Assembly (NCBI RefSeq): GCF_035582795.1
Contig: NC_134373.1
Span: forward strand, 27,684,501 to 27,748,500
Direction: 5' to 3'
DNA length: 64,000 nt
DNA from: Mycteria americana
Lineage: Eukaryota > Chordata > Aves > Ciconiiformes > Ciconiidae
Part shown: positions 54,601-59,400 of the stretch, piece by piece
Position numbering within the stretch: position 1 is the stretch's first letter
Layout: each line of letters opens with the position of its first letter
Translations under genes and position numbers: made by a program
Notes under the pieces: generated by a model
The model's input: only the letters and a program-made list of their open reading frames with translations
What the model was told of the DNA's origin: nothing
Database searches by the model: none

Positions 54601-55954
54601 GAGCTGCTGTTTTGCTTGAGAGAAAATGATCAAGTATCAAGTGCTAACACACTCTTCTGGAAAGCAGCAAACTCCAAGCTTGGTGCCTATTCAGTTACGT
54701 GGAATCCTCCTTCAGGAAGAGGGCGGGTCTCTCTTTTGGTAATCCTCATCTATATGTCTCTTTGTCTGTTATTAACCTCTGTGATCCTCACCTATCCAGT
54801 ACTGCCATTTTCAGGTGCAGTATACTAAGCTATGCTTTTAAGATACTCAGCATGTGTGATTGTAGGACAACATTGCCACACCTGAGCTCACATCAATCTG
54901 CTTTGCTCAAGTACTGATAAGGGTGAAAACCAAACGAGCCTGCCTTTATCTCTAACCTCTCAGTGCTGAAGCTAGTTATAATAAAGCTGAGAGATATGGC
55001 TACAGCAGCACTTTAGCCTGCAGCACAGGCTGTGTTTAACAGATACAGAGCCTGTGTTTAACAGATACAAAATTGCCCTGTATCAGAAGAGAGCTTAACA
55101 CAGCTCTTTCACTAACAGGATTCCTTAAACATAACAGGCAAACAAACTGCATTTTTAACAGGGCAAAACCATTTCTACTATTATTTTAGCAAGAGCAATA
55201 GCAATTACTACTGTGGTAGCTGCACTGCACTCAAAATCGCAGCTGCCCCCGAGAGGAGTACCGAAGTCCCTTTGAATTAGACAGCTTTGTACCAGCAGCA
55301 ACTCGGAGGTGGGCACAGGGAGAGTTGCTCCGTTTCAGAGATGGGTTTTGCAGCCCTGGCTGTTGTGCCGTTTGCTACCAATACCGAAGCCAGCTCACTG
55401 AAAGCAAGCGGGCCGGTTCCGTCCCACGCAGACTGCGGTACAGACAAGCCGCCTCACGGCAGTAAGGCCAGCGCCCTCAGGCTGGCAGAGGCGGACACGC
55501 TCAGCTCACGGGAAGGCGCTACCGGAGACACCCCGAGGCGCCGCCAGAAGCCCCCCACGGCGAGCGCGGGGTCCGCAAACGCCCACCGCCACAAGCGGCC
55601 GCGCGGGGCCAAAGCCTCACCAGCGCTCGCGTTACAGGCGGGCAACGCTGCTGCCGTTACCGGCCAAAGCCTCACCAGCGCTCGCGTTACAAGCGGGCAA
55701 CGCTGCTGCCGTTACCGGCCAAAGCCTCACCAGCGCTCGCGTTACAGGCGGGCAACGGCAGCTCCGGCCCGCAGAGGAGGGACCCGTTTTCACGGCGGGG
55801 CCCAAGCGGGCAGCACCCTCCACAACACCCCCACACCGGGCCGGAAGGGGGGGACGGGGACGACGACGGCTGATGAAGTGGTGGAGGGTGCCCAAAGGCT
55901 GTCGGGATACTGGAAGACCCCCTCCCCTCTCCTTACCTTGCCGCTGCACGCCAT
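3678..55954 (-). CDS. XRCC5: XRCC5 gene, Ku80 (Ku86) subunit of the Ku DNA-end-binding heterodimer; 21 coding exons
   Basis: Ku80 forms a ring with Ku70 that threads onto double-strand break ends in the nucleus and recruits DNA-PKcs and ligase IV factors for non-homologous end joining; it also acts at telomeres. The assembled CDS has 2193 nt and encodes 730 residues plus TGA, against 732 in human Ku80. Approximate domains by homology: N-terminal alpha/beta (von Willebrand-like) domain 1-240, beta-barrel 240-440, C-terminal arm 440-540, nuclear-localisation segment about 560-567, helical C-terminal domain 590-705, acidic DNA-PKcs-binding tail 717-730. All 20 introns are GT-AG and phases agree throughout. 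Introns run from 536 bp (intron 17) to 7606 bp (intron 16). Strong identity to mammalian Ku80 is visible in nearly every exon, for example [46 protein letters not shown] and GGDVDDLLDM. The gene appears intact and functional. Exon limits come from reading, not from transcript data. Confidence 0.98.
3693..8591 (-). other. XRCC5: XRCC5 introns 20 (808 bp) and 19 (4019 bp)
   Basis: Apart from exon 20, this stretch is AT-rich intronic DNA with short A and T runs (for example near 5305-5318 and 5560-5592). No mobile element or RNA gene was recognised. Confidence 0.7.
4501..4572 (-). CDS. XRCC5: XRCC5 exon 20, residues 703-726, acidic tail
   Basis: 24 codons starting FLALKEKK and ending DEGGDVDDL. 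Acceptor ttcag, donor gtgagt, phase 0 at both ends. It carries most of the conserved acidic motif (human [13 protein letters not shown]) that contacts DNA-PKcs. The linker between is shorter in acidic and proline content than human but has the same layout. Confidence 0.94.
8592..8659 (-). CDS. XRCC5: XRCC5 exon 19, residues 680-702
   Basis: Encodes (D)[16 protein letters not shown] and SEEAEE, matching human [23 protein letters not shown]. Acceptor ttttag behind a T-rich tract, donor gtatcg, phase 0 at the end. Confidence 0.95.
8660..10674 (-). other. XRCC5: XRCC5 intron 18
   Basis: AT-rich intron with an 11-base C run at 9795-9805 and long T runs at 10505-10540 and near 10647-10660. At about 9960-9990 a short stretch (GGCGCTATAGAA core) resembles the 3' part of MIR-like SINEs, but it is too short to call. 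Confidence 0.6.
10675..10771 (-). CDS. XRCC5: XRCC5 exon 18, residues 648-679 plus first base of 680
   Basis: Encodes [20 protein letters not shown] then [10 protein letters not shown], matching human FNNFLKALQEKVE and HFWEIVVQ in the helical domain. Acceptor ttcag, donor G|gtagga. Confidence 0.95.
11308..11417 (-). CDS. XRCC5: XRCC5 exon 17, residues 611-647
   Basis: Encodes (V)[16 protein letters not shown], then [18 protein letters not shown], matching human SNQLINHIEQFL and FMKSIDCIRAFREEAIK in the helical domain. Acceptor ttcag, donor gtaatg, phase 0 at the end. It follows the largest intron (7606 bp). Confidence 0.96.
11418..19023 (-). other. XRCC5: XRCC5 intron 16, largest intron (7606 bp)
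   Basis: Long AT-rich intron. A 15-bp unit (GAATTCTTAAAAGAG) is tandemly doubled at 12507-12536. No LINE, LTR or RNA gene was recognised. A minus-strand 63-codon frame at 11889-12080 begins with a signal-peptide-like run but has no other support. Confidence 0.65.
12507..12536. repeat. 15-bp perfect tandem duplication
   Basis: Two adjacent identical copies of GAATTCTTAAAAGAG in intron 16 of XRCC5. No functional implication seen. Confidence 0.9.
19024..19093 (-). CDS. XRCC5: XRCC5 exon 16, residues 588-610 plus first base of 611
   Basis: Encodes [20 protein letters not shown] then FKD, matching human [20 protein letters not shown]. This opens the helical C-terminal domain. Acceptor gtag, donor G|gtaaat. 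Confidence 0.95.
20555..20648 (-). CDS. XRCC5: XRCC5 exon 15, residues 556-587, linker with nuclear-localisation segment
   Basis: Encodes (N)[18 protein letters not shown] and then [11 protein letters not shown]. The AKKPK cluster aligns with the human Ku80 nuclear-localisation region (AKKLK). Acceptor gcag, donor gtaagc, phase 0 at the end. An adjacent CAG could act as an alternative acceptor but would break the frame. Confidence 0.93.
22060..22170 (+). mobile_element. Ancient MIR-like SINE fragment
   Basis: The order of motifs matches the MIR core: a CTGGCTGACCTTGAACCAGTC stretch (compare the tgaccttgggcaagtcac block), then TGCCTGTAAAATGGAGAAACTGATA (compare the ctgtaaaatggggataat block). 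It is diverged, so limits are approximate. MIR copies in birds are old relics. Confidence 0.7.
24352..24527 (+). mobile_element. CR1 LINE 3'-end fragment
   Basis: Begins near AGGTTGCCCAGAGATG, continues with CATCCCTGGATGTTTTCAAG and ends in GGTCCCTTCCAACCTGATGG plus two ATTCTGTG units, the classic avian CR1 3' end. The encoded frame is broken; this is a short, 5'-truncated, old copy inserted antisense to XRCC5 in intron 14. Confidence 0.92.
24778..24974 (-). CDS. XRCC5: XRCC5 exon 14, residues 491-555 plus two bases of 556
   Basis: Encodes [20 protein letters not shown] to [10 protein letters not shown] and a lysine-rich tail ending AQDIFKD. Acceptor gcag, donor AA|gtaagt. It ends the arm and enters the linker. 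One residue longer than the human exon. Confidence 0.96.
29395..29696 (-). mobile_element. Partial LTR of an avian endogenous retrovirus
   Basis: Read on the minus strand it starts TGTTGTGGTTTAGCTCCAG, then GGCAATTAAGCACC, a C-rich block, and a block ending near GCCCAGCCAGTCCCTAAGCAG. This order matches LTRs common in bird genomes that open with a TG-GTGGTTTAGC motif. Only the first part is present; the LTR 3' part, internal region and genes are absent. It lies in the sense direction within intron 13. The family name is not assigned, and the inner limit is approximate. Confidence 0.62.
29621..29648 (+). other. G-quadruplex-type G-run cluster
   Basis: Four G runs of 5, 6, 5 and 4 are separated by loops of 4, 3 and 1 bases. 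It sits in the LTR fragment, on the strand that is the template for XRCC5 transcription. Confidence 0.75.
29860..29993 (-). CDS. XRCC5: XRCC5 exon 13, residues 446-490
   Basis: Encodes (A)[15 protein letters not shown], an acidic stretch [13 protein letters not shown], and [11 protein letters not shown]. Acceptor ttag, donor gtgaga, phase 0 at the end. It belongs to the C-terminal arm that wraps Ku70. The acidic stretch differs most from human (KKDEKTDTLEDLF). Confidence 0.96.
31258..31348 (-). CDS. XRCC5: XRCC5 exon 12, residues 416-445 plus first base of 446
   Basis: Encodes [20 protein letters not shown] and then [10 protein letters not shown]. Acceptor ctcag, donor G|gtaaga. It matches human [20 protein letters not shown] at the end of the barrel and the start of the arm. 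Confidence 0.95.
32785..32922 (-). CDS. XRCC5: XRCC5 exon 11, residues 370-415
   Basis: 46 codons with [24 protein letters not shown] and [16 protein letters not shown], highly conserved in the beta-barrel and dimerisation region. Acceptor ccag after a C/T-rich run, donor gtaatt, phase 0 at both ends. Confidence 0.97.
33615..33677 (-). CDS. XRCC5: XRCC5 exon 10, residues 349-369
   Basis: 21 codons beginning [10 protein letters not shown] and ending VFAAKGDE, matching human VQRRFFMGNQ to AARDDE. Acceptor gtag, donor gtaagg, phase 0 at both ends. Part of the beta-barrel and Ku70 dimer interface. Confidence 0.95.
33678..37092 (-). other. XRCC5: XRCC5 intron 9
   Basis: 3415 bp of AT-rich DNA. 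Short overlapping open frames near 35753-35965 and 36141-36390 lack homology or splice support. Nothing else recognised. Confidence 0.65.
37093..37205 (-). CDS. XRCC5: XRCC5 exon 9, residues 311-348
   Basis: Encodes [20 protein letters not shown], then [13 protein letters not shown], all in the beta-barrel. Acceptor ccag, donor gtacag, phase 0 at the end. No long open frame marks it; it was located by homology and by the phase left by exon 8. Confidence 0.95.
37206..39227 (-). other. XRCC5: XRCC5 intron 8
   Basis: 2022 bp of AT-rich DNA with no recognised mobile element, RNA gene or extra exon. Confidence 0.65.
39228..39366 (-). CDS. XRCC5: XRCC5 exon 8, residues 265-310 plus first base of 311
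   Basis: Encodes [20 protein letters not shown] and then [16 protein letters not shown] to TIQ, nearly identical to human in the beta-barrel. Acceptor ataaag has a weak pyrimidine tract; donor G|gtatga. The one-base overhang is completed by exon 9 to give the glycine of GFRYGSDIV. Confidence 0.96.
40055..40215 (+). mobile_element. Ancient MIR-like SINE fragment
   Basis: In intron 7. Contains TATTCCTAGCTCTGATCCAAC, then CTATGACCTCAGGCTAGTCAC, both aligning with the MIR core (tgtgacctcaggcaagtcac), and later TTGTACAGGTCTGGCACAAC, like the tgtacagcgcctagcacaa block of old reptile and bird SINE/LINE tails. Strongly diverged; limits approximate. Confidence 0.72.
41070..41184 (-). CDS. XRCC5: XRCC5 exon 7, residues 226-264
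   Basis: Encodes (R)[16 protein letters not shown] then [20 protein letters not shown], the entry into the Ku beta-barrel that encircles DNA. Acceptor tttag, donor gtaagt, ending in phase 0. The split first codon gives arginine where human has serine. Confidence 0.96.
41185..44147 (-). other. XRCC5: XRCC5 intron 6
   Basis: 2963 bp. A GGAA-type simple repeat follows a T run at about 42266-42309. No mobile element or RNA gene recognised. Confidence 0.65.
42287..42309 (+). repeat. Short GGAA-type simple repeat
   Basis: A short purine run of GGAA units adjoining a poly-T stretch in intron 6. Clusters of GGAA can bind ETS factors, but no function is implied here. Confidence 0.7.
44148..44336 (-). 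CDS. XRCC5: XRCC5 exon 6, residues 163-225 plus two bases of 226
   Basis: Begins [13 protein letters not shown] and ends [10 protein letters not shown]. The middle is the least conserved part of the N-terminal domain, as in other vertebrates, and this exon is two codons shorter than human. It closes the alpha/beta domain before the beta-barrel. Acceptor cttag, donor gtaaac. Confidence 0.93.
44510..44982 (+). mobile_element. Old, diverged CR1 LINE 3' fragment
   Basis: In intron 5, antisense to XRCC5. Recognisable blocks in CR1 order: GCTGCACCAATTCTGGGC near the start, GAAGAGTCTCCACACTGGAA about 300 bp on, CTCTAGATGACTTGTTAAAG, and a terminal CCTGTGATTCTGTA. The coding frame is destroyed. More decayed than the intron 2 and intron 14 copies, so probably the oldest of the three. 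Confidence 0.78.
44983..47269 (-). other. XRCC5: Rest of XRCC5 intron 5
   Basis: AT-rich. A stretch near 45639-45680 (GTGCTTAGAGACTCCTATGA) faintly resembles a MIR 3' region but is too diverged to call. No gene or RNA recognised. Confidence 0.55.
47270..47392 (-). CDS. XRCC5: XRCC5 exon 5, residues 122-162 plus two bases of 163
   Basis: Encodes (I)[17 protein letters not shown] followed by a segment ending KKTGISLQF. Donor gtaagt. The acceptor is ttaag; an overlapping AG lies two bases downstream, but only the first keeps the I-G-K reading and the phase 2 junction with exon 4. Human counterpart: GKKFEKRHIEIFTDLSS. Confidence 0.94.
47393..50169 (-). other. XRCC5: XRCC5 introns 4 (1544 bp) and 3 (1184 bp)
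   Basis: Separated by the 49-nt exon 4. AT-rich sequence with T runs near 48541-48555 and 48817-48831; no mobile element or RNA gene recognised. Confidence 0.65.
48937..48985 (-). CDS. XRCC5: XRCC5 exon 4, residues 106-121 plus two bases of 122
   Basis: A 49-nt exon encoding [15 protein letters not shown] after completing the split phenylalanine codon. Acceptor cttag, strong donor gtaagt. It corresponds to human LDALIVSMDVIQHET in the alpha/beta domain. It is too short to stand out as an open frame and was found by phase and homology. Confidence 0.94.
50170..50353 (-). CDS. XRCC5: XRCC5 exon 3, residues 45-105 plus first base of 106
   Basis: 61 codons plus one base, from [18 protein letters not shown] to SPGSEQAD, with [11 protein letters not shown] and [12 protein letters not shown] matching human Ku80. 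Acceptor ccag. The donor T|gtatcc is weaker than the others in the gene, but it is the only one that joins exon 4 in frame to give the conserved DF-LDA junction. Confidence 0.96.
50646..52184 (+). CDS. CR1 ORF2 C-terminal part: reverse transcriptase, open for 512 codons
   Basis: A continuous frame encodes the palm and thumb of a non-LTR retrotransposon reverse transcriptase and its C-terminal tail. Visible motifs: [13 protein letters not shown] about residue 88-100, [12 protein letters not shown] at 159-170 (motif A catalytic Asp), [11 protein letters not shown] at 215-225 (motif B) and FADDTKL at 246-252 (motif C catalytic Asp pair). The last third carries the conserved CR1 tail ([20 protein letters not shown], then [14 protein letters not shown]). 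The annotated methionine lies at or just outside the element, so it is not a native start. No endonuclease domain is present, so this copy cannot retrotranspose by itself. The unbroken frame points to a fairly young insertion. Confidence 0.92.
   Translation: MKHLGLHTGAPIIQGEMVSDLLHHLDTHKSMGPDEIHPRVLKELADVLTKPLSIIYQQSWLTGEVPADWRLANVTPIFKKGRKEDPGNYRPVSLTSVPGKLMEQIILSAITRHVENNQGIKPSQHGFRKGRSCLTNLISFYDKVTRLVDEGKAVDVVYLDFSKAFDTVSHSILLEKLAAHGLDGCTLHWVKNWLDGRAQRVVVNGVYSGWRPVTSGVPQGSVLGPVLFNIFINDLDEGIECTLSKFADDTKLCGSVDLLEGRQALQRDLDRLDRWAGVNCMRFNKDKCKVLHLGHSNPMQRYRLGEEWLESCLAEKDLGVFVDSCLNMSQQCAQVAKKANGILACIKNSVASRTREVIVPLYSALVRPHLEYCVQFWAPHYKRDIEVLERVQRRAMKLVKGLEQKSYEERLRELGLFSLEKRRLRGDLIALYNYLKGDCREVGVGLFSQVTSDRTRGNGLKLHQGRFRLDIRKFFFTERVIKHWNRLPREVVESPSLEVFKGRLDEVLRDMV
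50680..52273 (+). mobile_element. CR1 LINE, 5'-truncated, well preserved, in XRCC5 intron 2
   Basis: About 1.6 kb of CR1, from within the reverse-transcriptase domain to a canonical 3' end (GGACTCGATGATCTTAAAGG, TTCCAACCTATATG, then ATTCTGTG repeats ending near 52273). GC content is far above the flanking intron. ORF1 and the endonuclease domain are missing, as is usual for 5'-truncated LINE copies. It accounts for about three quarters of the 2174-bp intron and is antisense to the host gene. No convincing target-site duplication was found. The 5' limit is uncertain by some tens of bases. Confidence 0.95.
52528..52641 (-). CDS. XRCC5: XRCC5 exon 2, residues 7-44
   Basis: 38 codons from [10 protein letters not shown] to FVQRK, phase 0 at both ends, acceptor ctag and donor gtatgt. 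It holds the first beta strand of the alpha/beta domain. DVGFTMSNS sits where canonical von Willebrand domains carry their metal-binding DxSxS motif, which is degenerate in Ku80. The following helix ([14 protein letters not shown]) matches human closely. Confidence 0.97.
55028..55071. repeat. 22-bp imperfect tandem duplication
   Basis: Two adjacent copies of a unit with core TGTGTTTAACAGATACA, differing at two positions, in intron 1. Confidence 0.85.
55608..55757. repeat. 55-bp tandem repeat, about 2.7 copies, in CpG island
   Basis: Copies start at 55608, 55663 and 55718. Each opens GCCAAAGCCTCACCAGCGCT and contains CTCGCGTTACA; the first two end with CTGCTGCCGTTACCG. Copy 2 differs from copies 1 and 3 by one G-to-A change, and the third stops after 40 bases. 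It lies 180-330 bp inside intron 1 from the exon 1 donor. The near identity suggests a recent or length-variable array. Confidence 0.95.
55937..55954 (-). CDS. XRCC5: XRCC5 exon 1 (coding part), residues 1-6
   Basis: The exon reads ATG then MACSGK and ends AAG followed by donor gtaagg, phase 0. It corresponds to human MVRSGNK, one residue shorter. The start has G at -3 and G at +4, a good Kozak context, and lies in the CpG island. The same frame stays open for 147 codons upstream, so the start is chosen by homology to Ku80 and by the spacing to exon 2, not by an upstream stop. Confidence 0.93.
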
Positions 55955-56395
55955 CTCCCTCGTTCCGCGACGCGGTCCGCCGCGCTCAGCGCTCCGGCCG
56001 GCGACGCGCTCTATCGGCTCCGCGTCCCCCCGGGAACACGGCGGCGGCGCCTCGCGTTCCGCGGGGGGGGGCAGCGCCACCCAGCGGCGGGCGGCGGCGA
56101 GGGCGGGACCGAGACAAAGGGCGGGCGAGGGGATCGGCGGTAACGGGAGGGGCCTGTCCTGTCCTGGCACTGCCCCGTCCCCAGGCTCCAGCAGCGGGGA
56201 GGGGGCGCGTCCCCCCAGCGCCTCTGCGGCGGCGGCGGACTGCGAGGGGACACGGCCTCCTCGGCCATGGCCTCGAGTTGGGCTGAGGCGGTTACAGAGC
56301 AGGCCGCAGGGGTGGCTGGGCCAGGTATAGCCTGGCTGGGTGAGGGGGATCTTTCCCCTCAGGTCATCCCCCAGCCCTCCTCCAAAGTACCACAT
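55955..56395 (-). other. Stop-free frame upstream of and in frame with the Ku80 start
   Basis: From an ATG at 56395-56393 the frame runs 147 codons without a stop into MACSGK of Ku80. The predicted extension is rich in Pro, Ala, Arg and Gly, as expected for translated CpG-island DNA. It may be chance; it may also allow an N-terminally extended isoform. No domain is recognised. Confidence 0.3.
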
Positions 56396-56401
56396 CTCAC
56401 A
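56267..56401 (+). other. Candidate divergent transcript with exon-like splice signals (weak)
   Basis: On the strand opposite XRCC5, a gccATGg start context at 56264-56270 is followed by a possible donor (CCAG|gtatag near 56323), an acceptor-like CTTTCCCCTCAG near 56350-56361 and a donor-like CACAG|gtatga near 56401. CpG islands often fire divergent transcripts. The open frame (60 codons to 56449) has no recognised homology. Confidence 0.15.
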
Positions 56402-56449
56402 GGTATGACTCTATCTGTGATTTTGGCCATAGGGAGAGCAGCGCGTTGA

Positions 56450-59400
56450 CAAGGATAAGCCCGGTTTGGGTGGACTGGGCTCCCTGAGGAGAGGTGGCAG
56501 CAGGGCAGGACTCTGGGGCCAGAGAGCCCCTCCTGTCCTCTCCTGCCTCACCCCCTCTGCCACCCACCCCCTAGGGCCCGTCTGCCCACGGCTCTCCAGC
56601 CTCCTCTTCTTGGTGCCCCGAAGTCCCATAGGACACATCTACTGAAGAAGCAGCCATTCCTCTTCACCACCAGGACAGGGCTTTGGGCTGGATGGAAGTG
56701 CCTGATAAGCCACATTCTGCCCCAGATCACCAGTGGAACAGGATTTATTTTTTTATTTTGTAAACATTGGCACAACACTAGCTTTCTCCCAACATTAACA
56801 ACAGAGAGAATTTCTCACCCAAATTACATACATGAAACTGAAGCCTGCTGATTTTATAATAGATGCTATATCATGTGTAACTTGGTACCTGTTGGATATT
56901 AAATCATCAGCAGAGATGTATAAAGAATGGCAAATATTTCATCACATATATTGAGTACTTCTTGTTCTGCATTACCTTCCCTGTATCCTTTGAGGATATT
57001 ACTACCAGTGTTCTTTCTATTCTCAGTGTATCTCAAAAACCACATTATTATCTATAATTAAAACAGAGTGCAAAGTGGTGATACTAGTATAGCTATAAAA
57101 GACTAAATCTCACATGAACACTTCAAAAACCTTATACCAGAAGACTGACCTTGCAAACACAAGTGTTTCGTTTTTATATTGAGTGATGTCTGAAGAAAAA
57201 AATCCCCTTTTCCTCCTTACTACATCACCATGCTTCGGGAATATTGGTAATTGAGGGATTCTCTCTTCAAAGCACTTTGCAGAACAGAGCAGCTTGGCAC
57301 TGTGACAAACATTTTGTGGGAAACCTGCAGGAAAAAAAAAAGTCAGCAACTGCGAGAGAAAGCTGTGCGTTGTCTTCCTGAATGTCTCTGAGGAGATTTC
57401 AGATTAATCAGCCAAGGAAATCAGGTCTGCTTACTGTTACTATTGTTATTGTTGTTCCTGATGTTACCTTAGTCCCTAGGAGTGCTCACCACAGACCAAA
57501 AGCCCCTCCTTGGGCTAGTAATCAGGCAATCCCCTACCCCAACTGATTTCCTACATAGCTTGCAGTCTAGGCATAAGACAAAAGATATGCACACACACAC
57601 ACGTAAATGGGAAGAACAGAGAAACAAGAATTGATCAACTTCATCAGCAATGGCTTTTCATACACCAGCAGAAAAGCATTTTGCAAGGCATCATAATCAA
57701 TGAACATTTTATTTTTATGCCAGGGTTGGAAAGTAAAACTCCAGCCCTGACTGCTGCCACAGAATATTGCCACAAAACCCTTCATAGTCCTCTCCGAATC
57801 CTACATTTGATACAAAAGCTGAATCCCAGGCTTTGGTCCAAACTCTCATAGCTAGAGCAGGAACTGTAAACATTACACAGAGAAACCTAATTTGGGTATG
57901 ACCTGGGAACTGCTGCTTTTCAGGAAGGTTGGCATGCCTGGCCCAGGTACAGCACCCTCTTCCCTTACAAAGTCTGAGTAAAACTGAAGACACCTGTAAC
58001 CATGAAACTCCATCTGTGATCTTCCTATCCATTAGCTCTCAAGTCTGGCATAAATGGGGTCTTATAACTCTCTCGGCAAAATATGCAAACAATAAACCCA
58101 AACTTTCCCCCTTCGCACCTTCATACTGCCAAATTTCCTCAGAGCTATTTCCACCGTTCAAAGGAAAACTGCCTAATCTTTTCTGAAACAAACTTTAATC
58201 CCCATTTCCTTTACAAGTCTGCACAGAGCTCCCTTATCATCACATCTGACTAATGAACTCCATCTCAGGGGCACTGGGGCTTTGTTAGCCTGGATTAAGA
58301 CTTGAAGGTCTTTGCTTGTAAACGTTTGCCAAAAGATGCTTGTGATTAATTGGCCATTTCCATTTTACAGAACGTCAGTCTCTGGGTATAAATAATAAAT
58401 ATGTGATATCTCCAAGGACTCAGCATCCAGGGTGATCAGCTGTAATCTCATTTGCAACAAAGTGAGTCAGAGCTCAGTCCCAGTGAGGTTCTCACTCATT
58501 GCTCTGCTTACTCCTTTTTTGGTTACTTTTCTTCCCCCCAAAAAACTAAGCCTGGATTAAATAAGCATGCTCTTGGGAAATAGCAATGAGGGGCCTGCCT
58601 TGTGTTTAACTTCACTCAGTGCCTTTACTAGGCAGCAAGGAAAATGGCTTCCCTGTTTTGTTACAAGAAGGAATGTATTATCCAGAGAGTTATGGCAGCT
58701 CTGAGCAAATGTGAATGGCTTTAATGTAAAAGCAGAAAGATGACTTGGCCTTTCTCCTTCTTGGAGCAATTGCCCACAGGGTAAAACTTTGGATAAACGC
58801 CTGGTGGAAAGAGGAATACTGTAGCCATCTGGGATCTAGCCCAATAGTTTTAGTGAAATAGATAGATGAAGCAGAACTTTCCACAGAAGAATTAACTTTG
58901 CAATCATTACCTATTCTTCGCCTGGGTTCATACGCAGAAGTGGGCACTAACTGCAAATGGAGAAATTATGAACTGAATTTTCTACAGAGATAAACAAATC
59001 AGGGCAAGGGCACTGTGACACCAATCAGCTTTGTATTTCTACCAGTACACGCTTGGCAGCAAGCTGAAAGACAAAGTGGACAAGAAATTGGCACCCAAAG
59101 CAAAGCAGAGCTTAGAAGCACATCTGTTAGCATCTTCCTGCGTTGCGCTTCATGAGGTGCACGCAGTTGTCTTCTCCCAAGAGGTCTTTCCAAACACCTG
59201 CTTGCAAGCACATGCCAAAACTGTGGTGTAGACCAACACTAGTATTTATTATGTCTGTTTAGTGACTCCTGATGGCCCTTCCCAAGAGATGCAAGTCTAA
59301 CATTGTCTTTGCTTAGTTGCTTCTGTGGAATACACTTGCAGGGAAAAGATCTCAAAAGATCTCTGCTGGTTTCACTCTCCAAAGCAAAATTTAACTTTGA

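Larger units (their letters stand above)
52642..55936 (-). other. XRCC5: XRCC5 intron 1
   Basis: 3295 bp. The part near exon 1 (55430-55936) is GC-rich CpG island containing a 55-bp tandem repeat. The rest is AT-rich, with a 22-bp tandem duplication at 55028-55071. No mobile element recognised. Confidence 0.7.
55430..56290. promoter_or_regulatory. XRCC5: CpG island and TATA-less XRCC5 promoter
   Basis: Abrupt shift to GC-rich, CpG-dense sequence around exon 1. Two GC boxes (GGGCGG on the plus strand) lie at 56101-56106 and 56119-56124, about 150-170 bp upstream of the Ku80 ATG, and a CGG run lies near 56226-56240. No TATA box is seen. This is typical of a housekeeping DNA-repair gene. The transcription start is not determined. 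Confidence 0.85.

Noticed and set aside
55287..56330. 347-codon plus-strand open frame across the CpG island
   Set aside because: Composition is Arg/Ala/Pro/Gly-rich as expected for GC-rich DNA; it overlaps XRCC5 exon 1 and the 55-bp repeat, whose unit is not a multiple of three; no domain is recognised.
57591..57602. CA dinucleotide run
   Set aside because: Only six units; too short to be notable.
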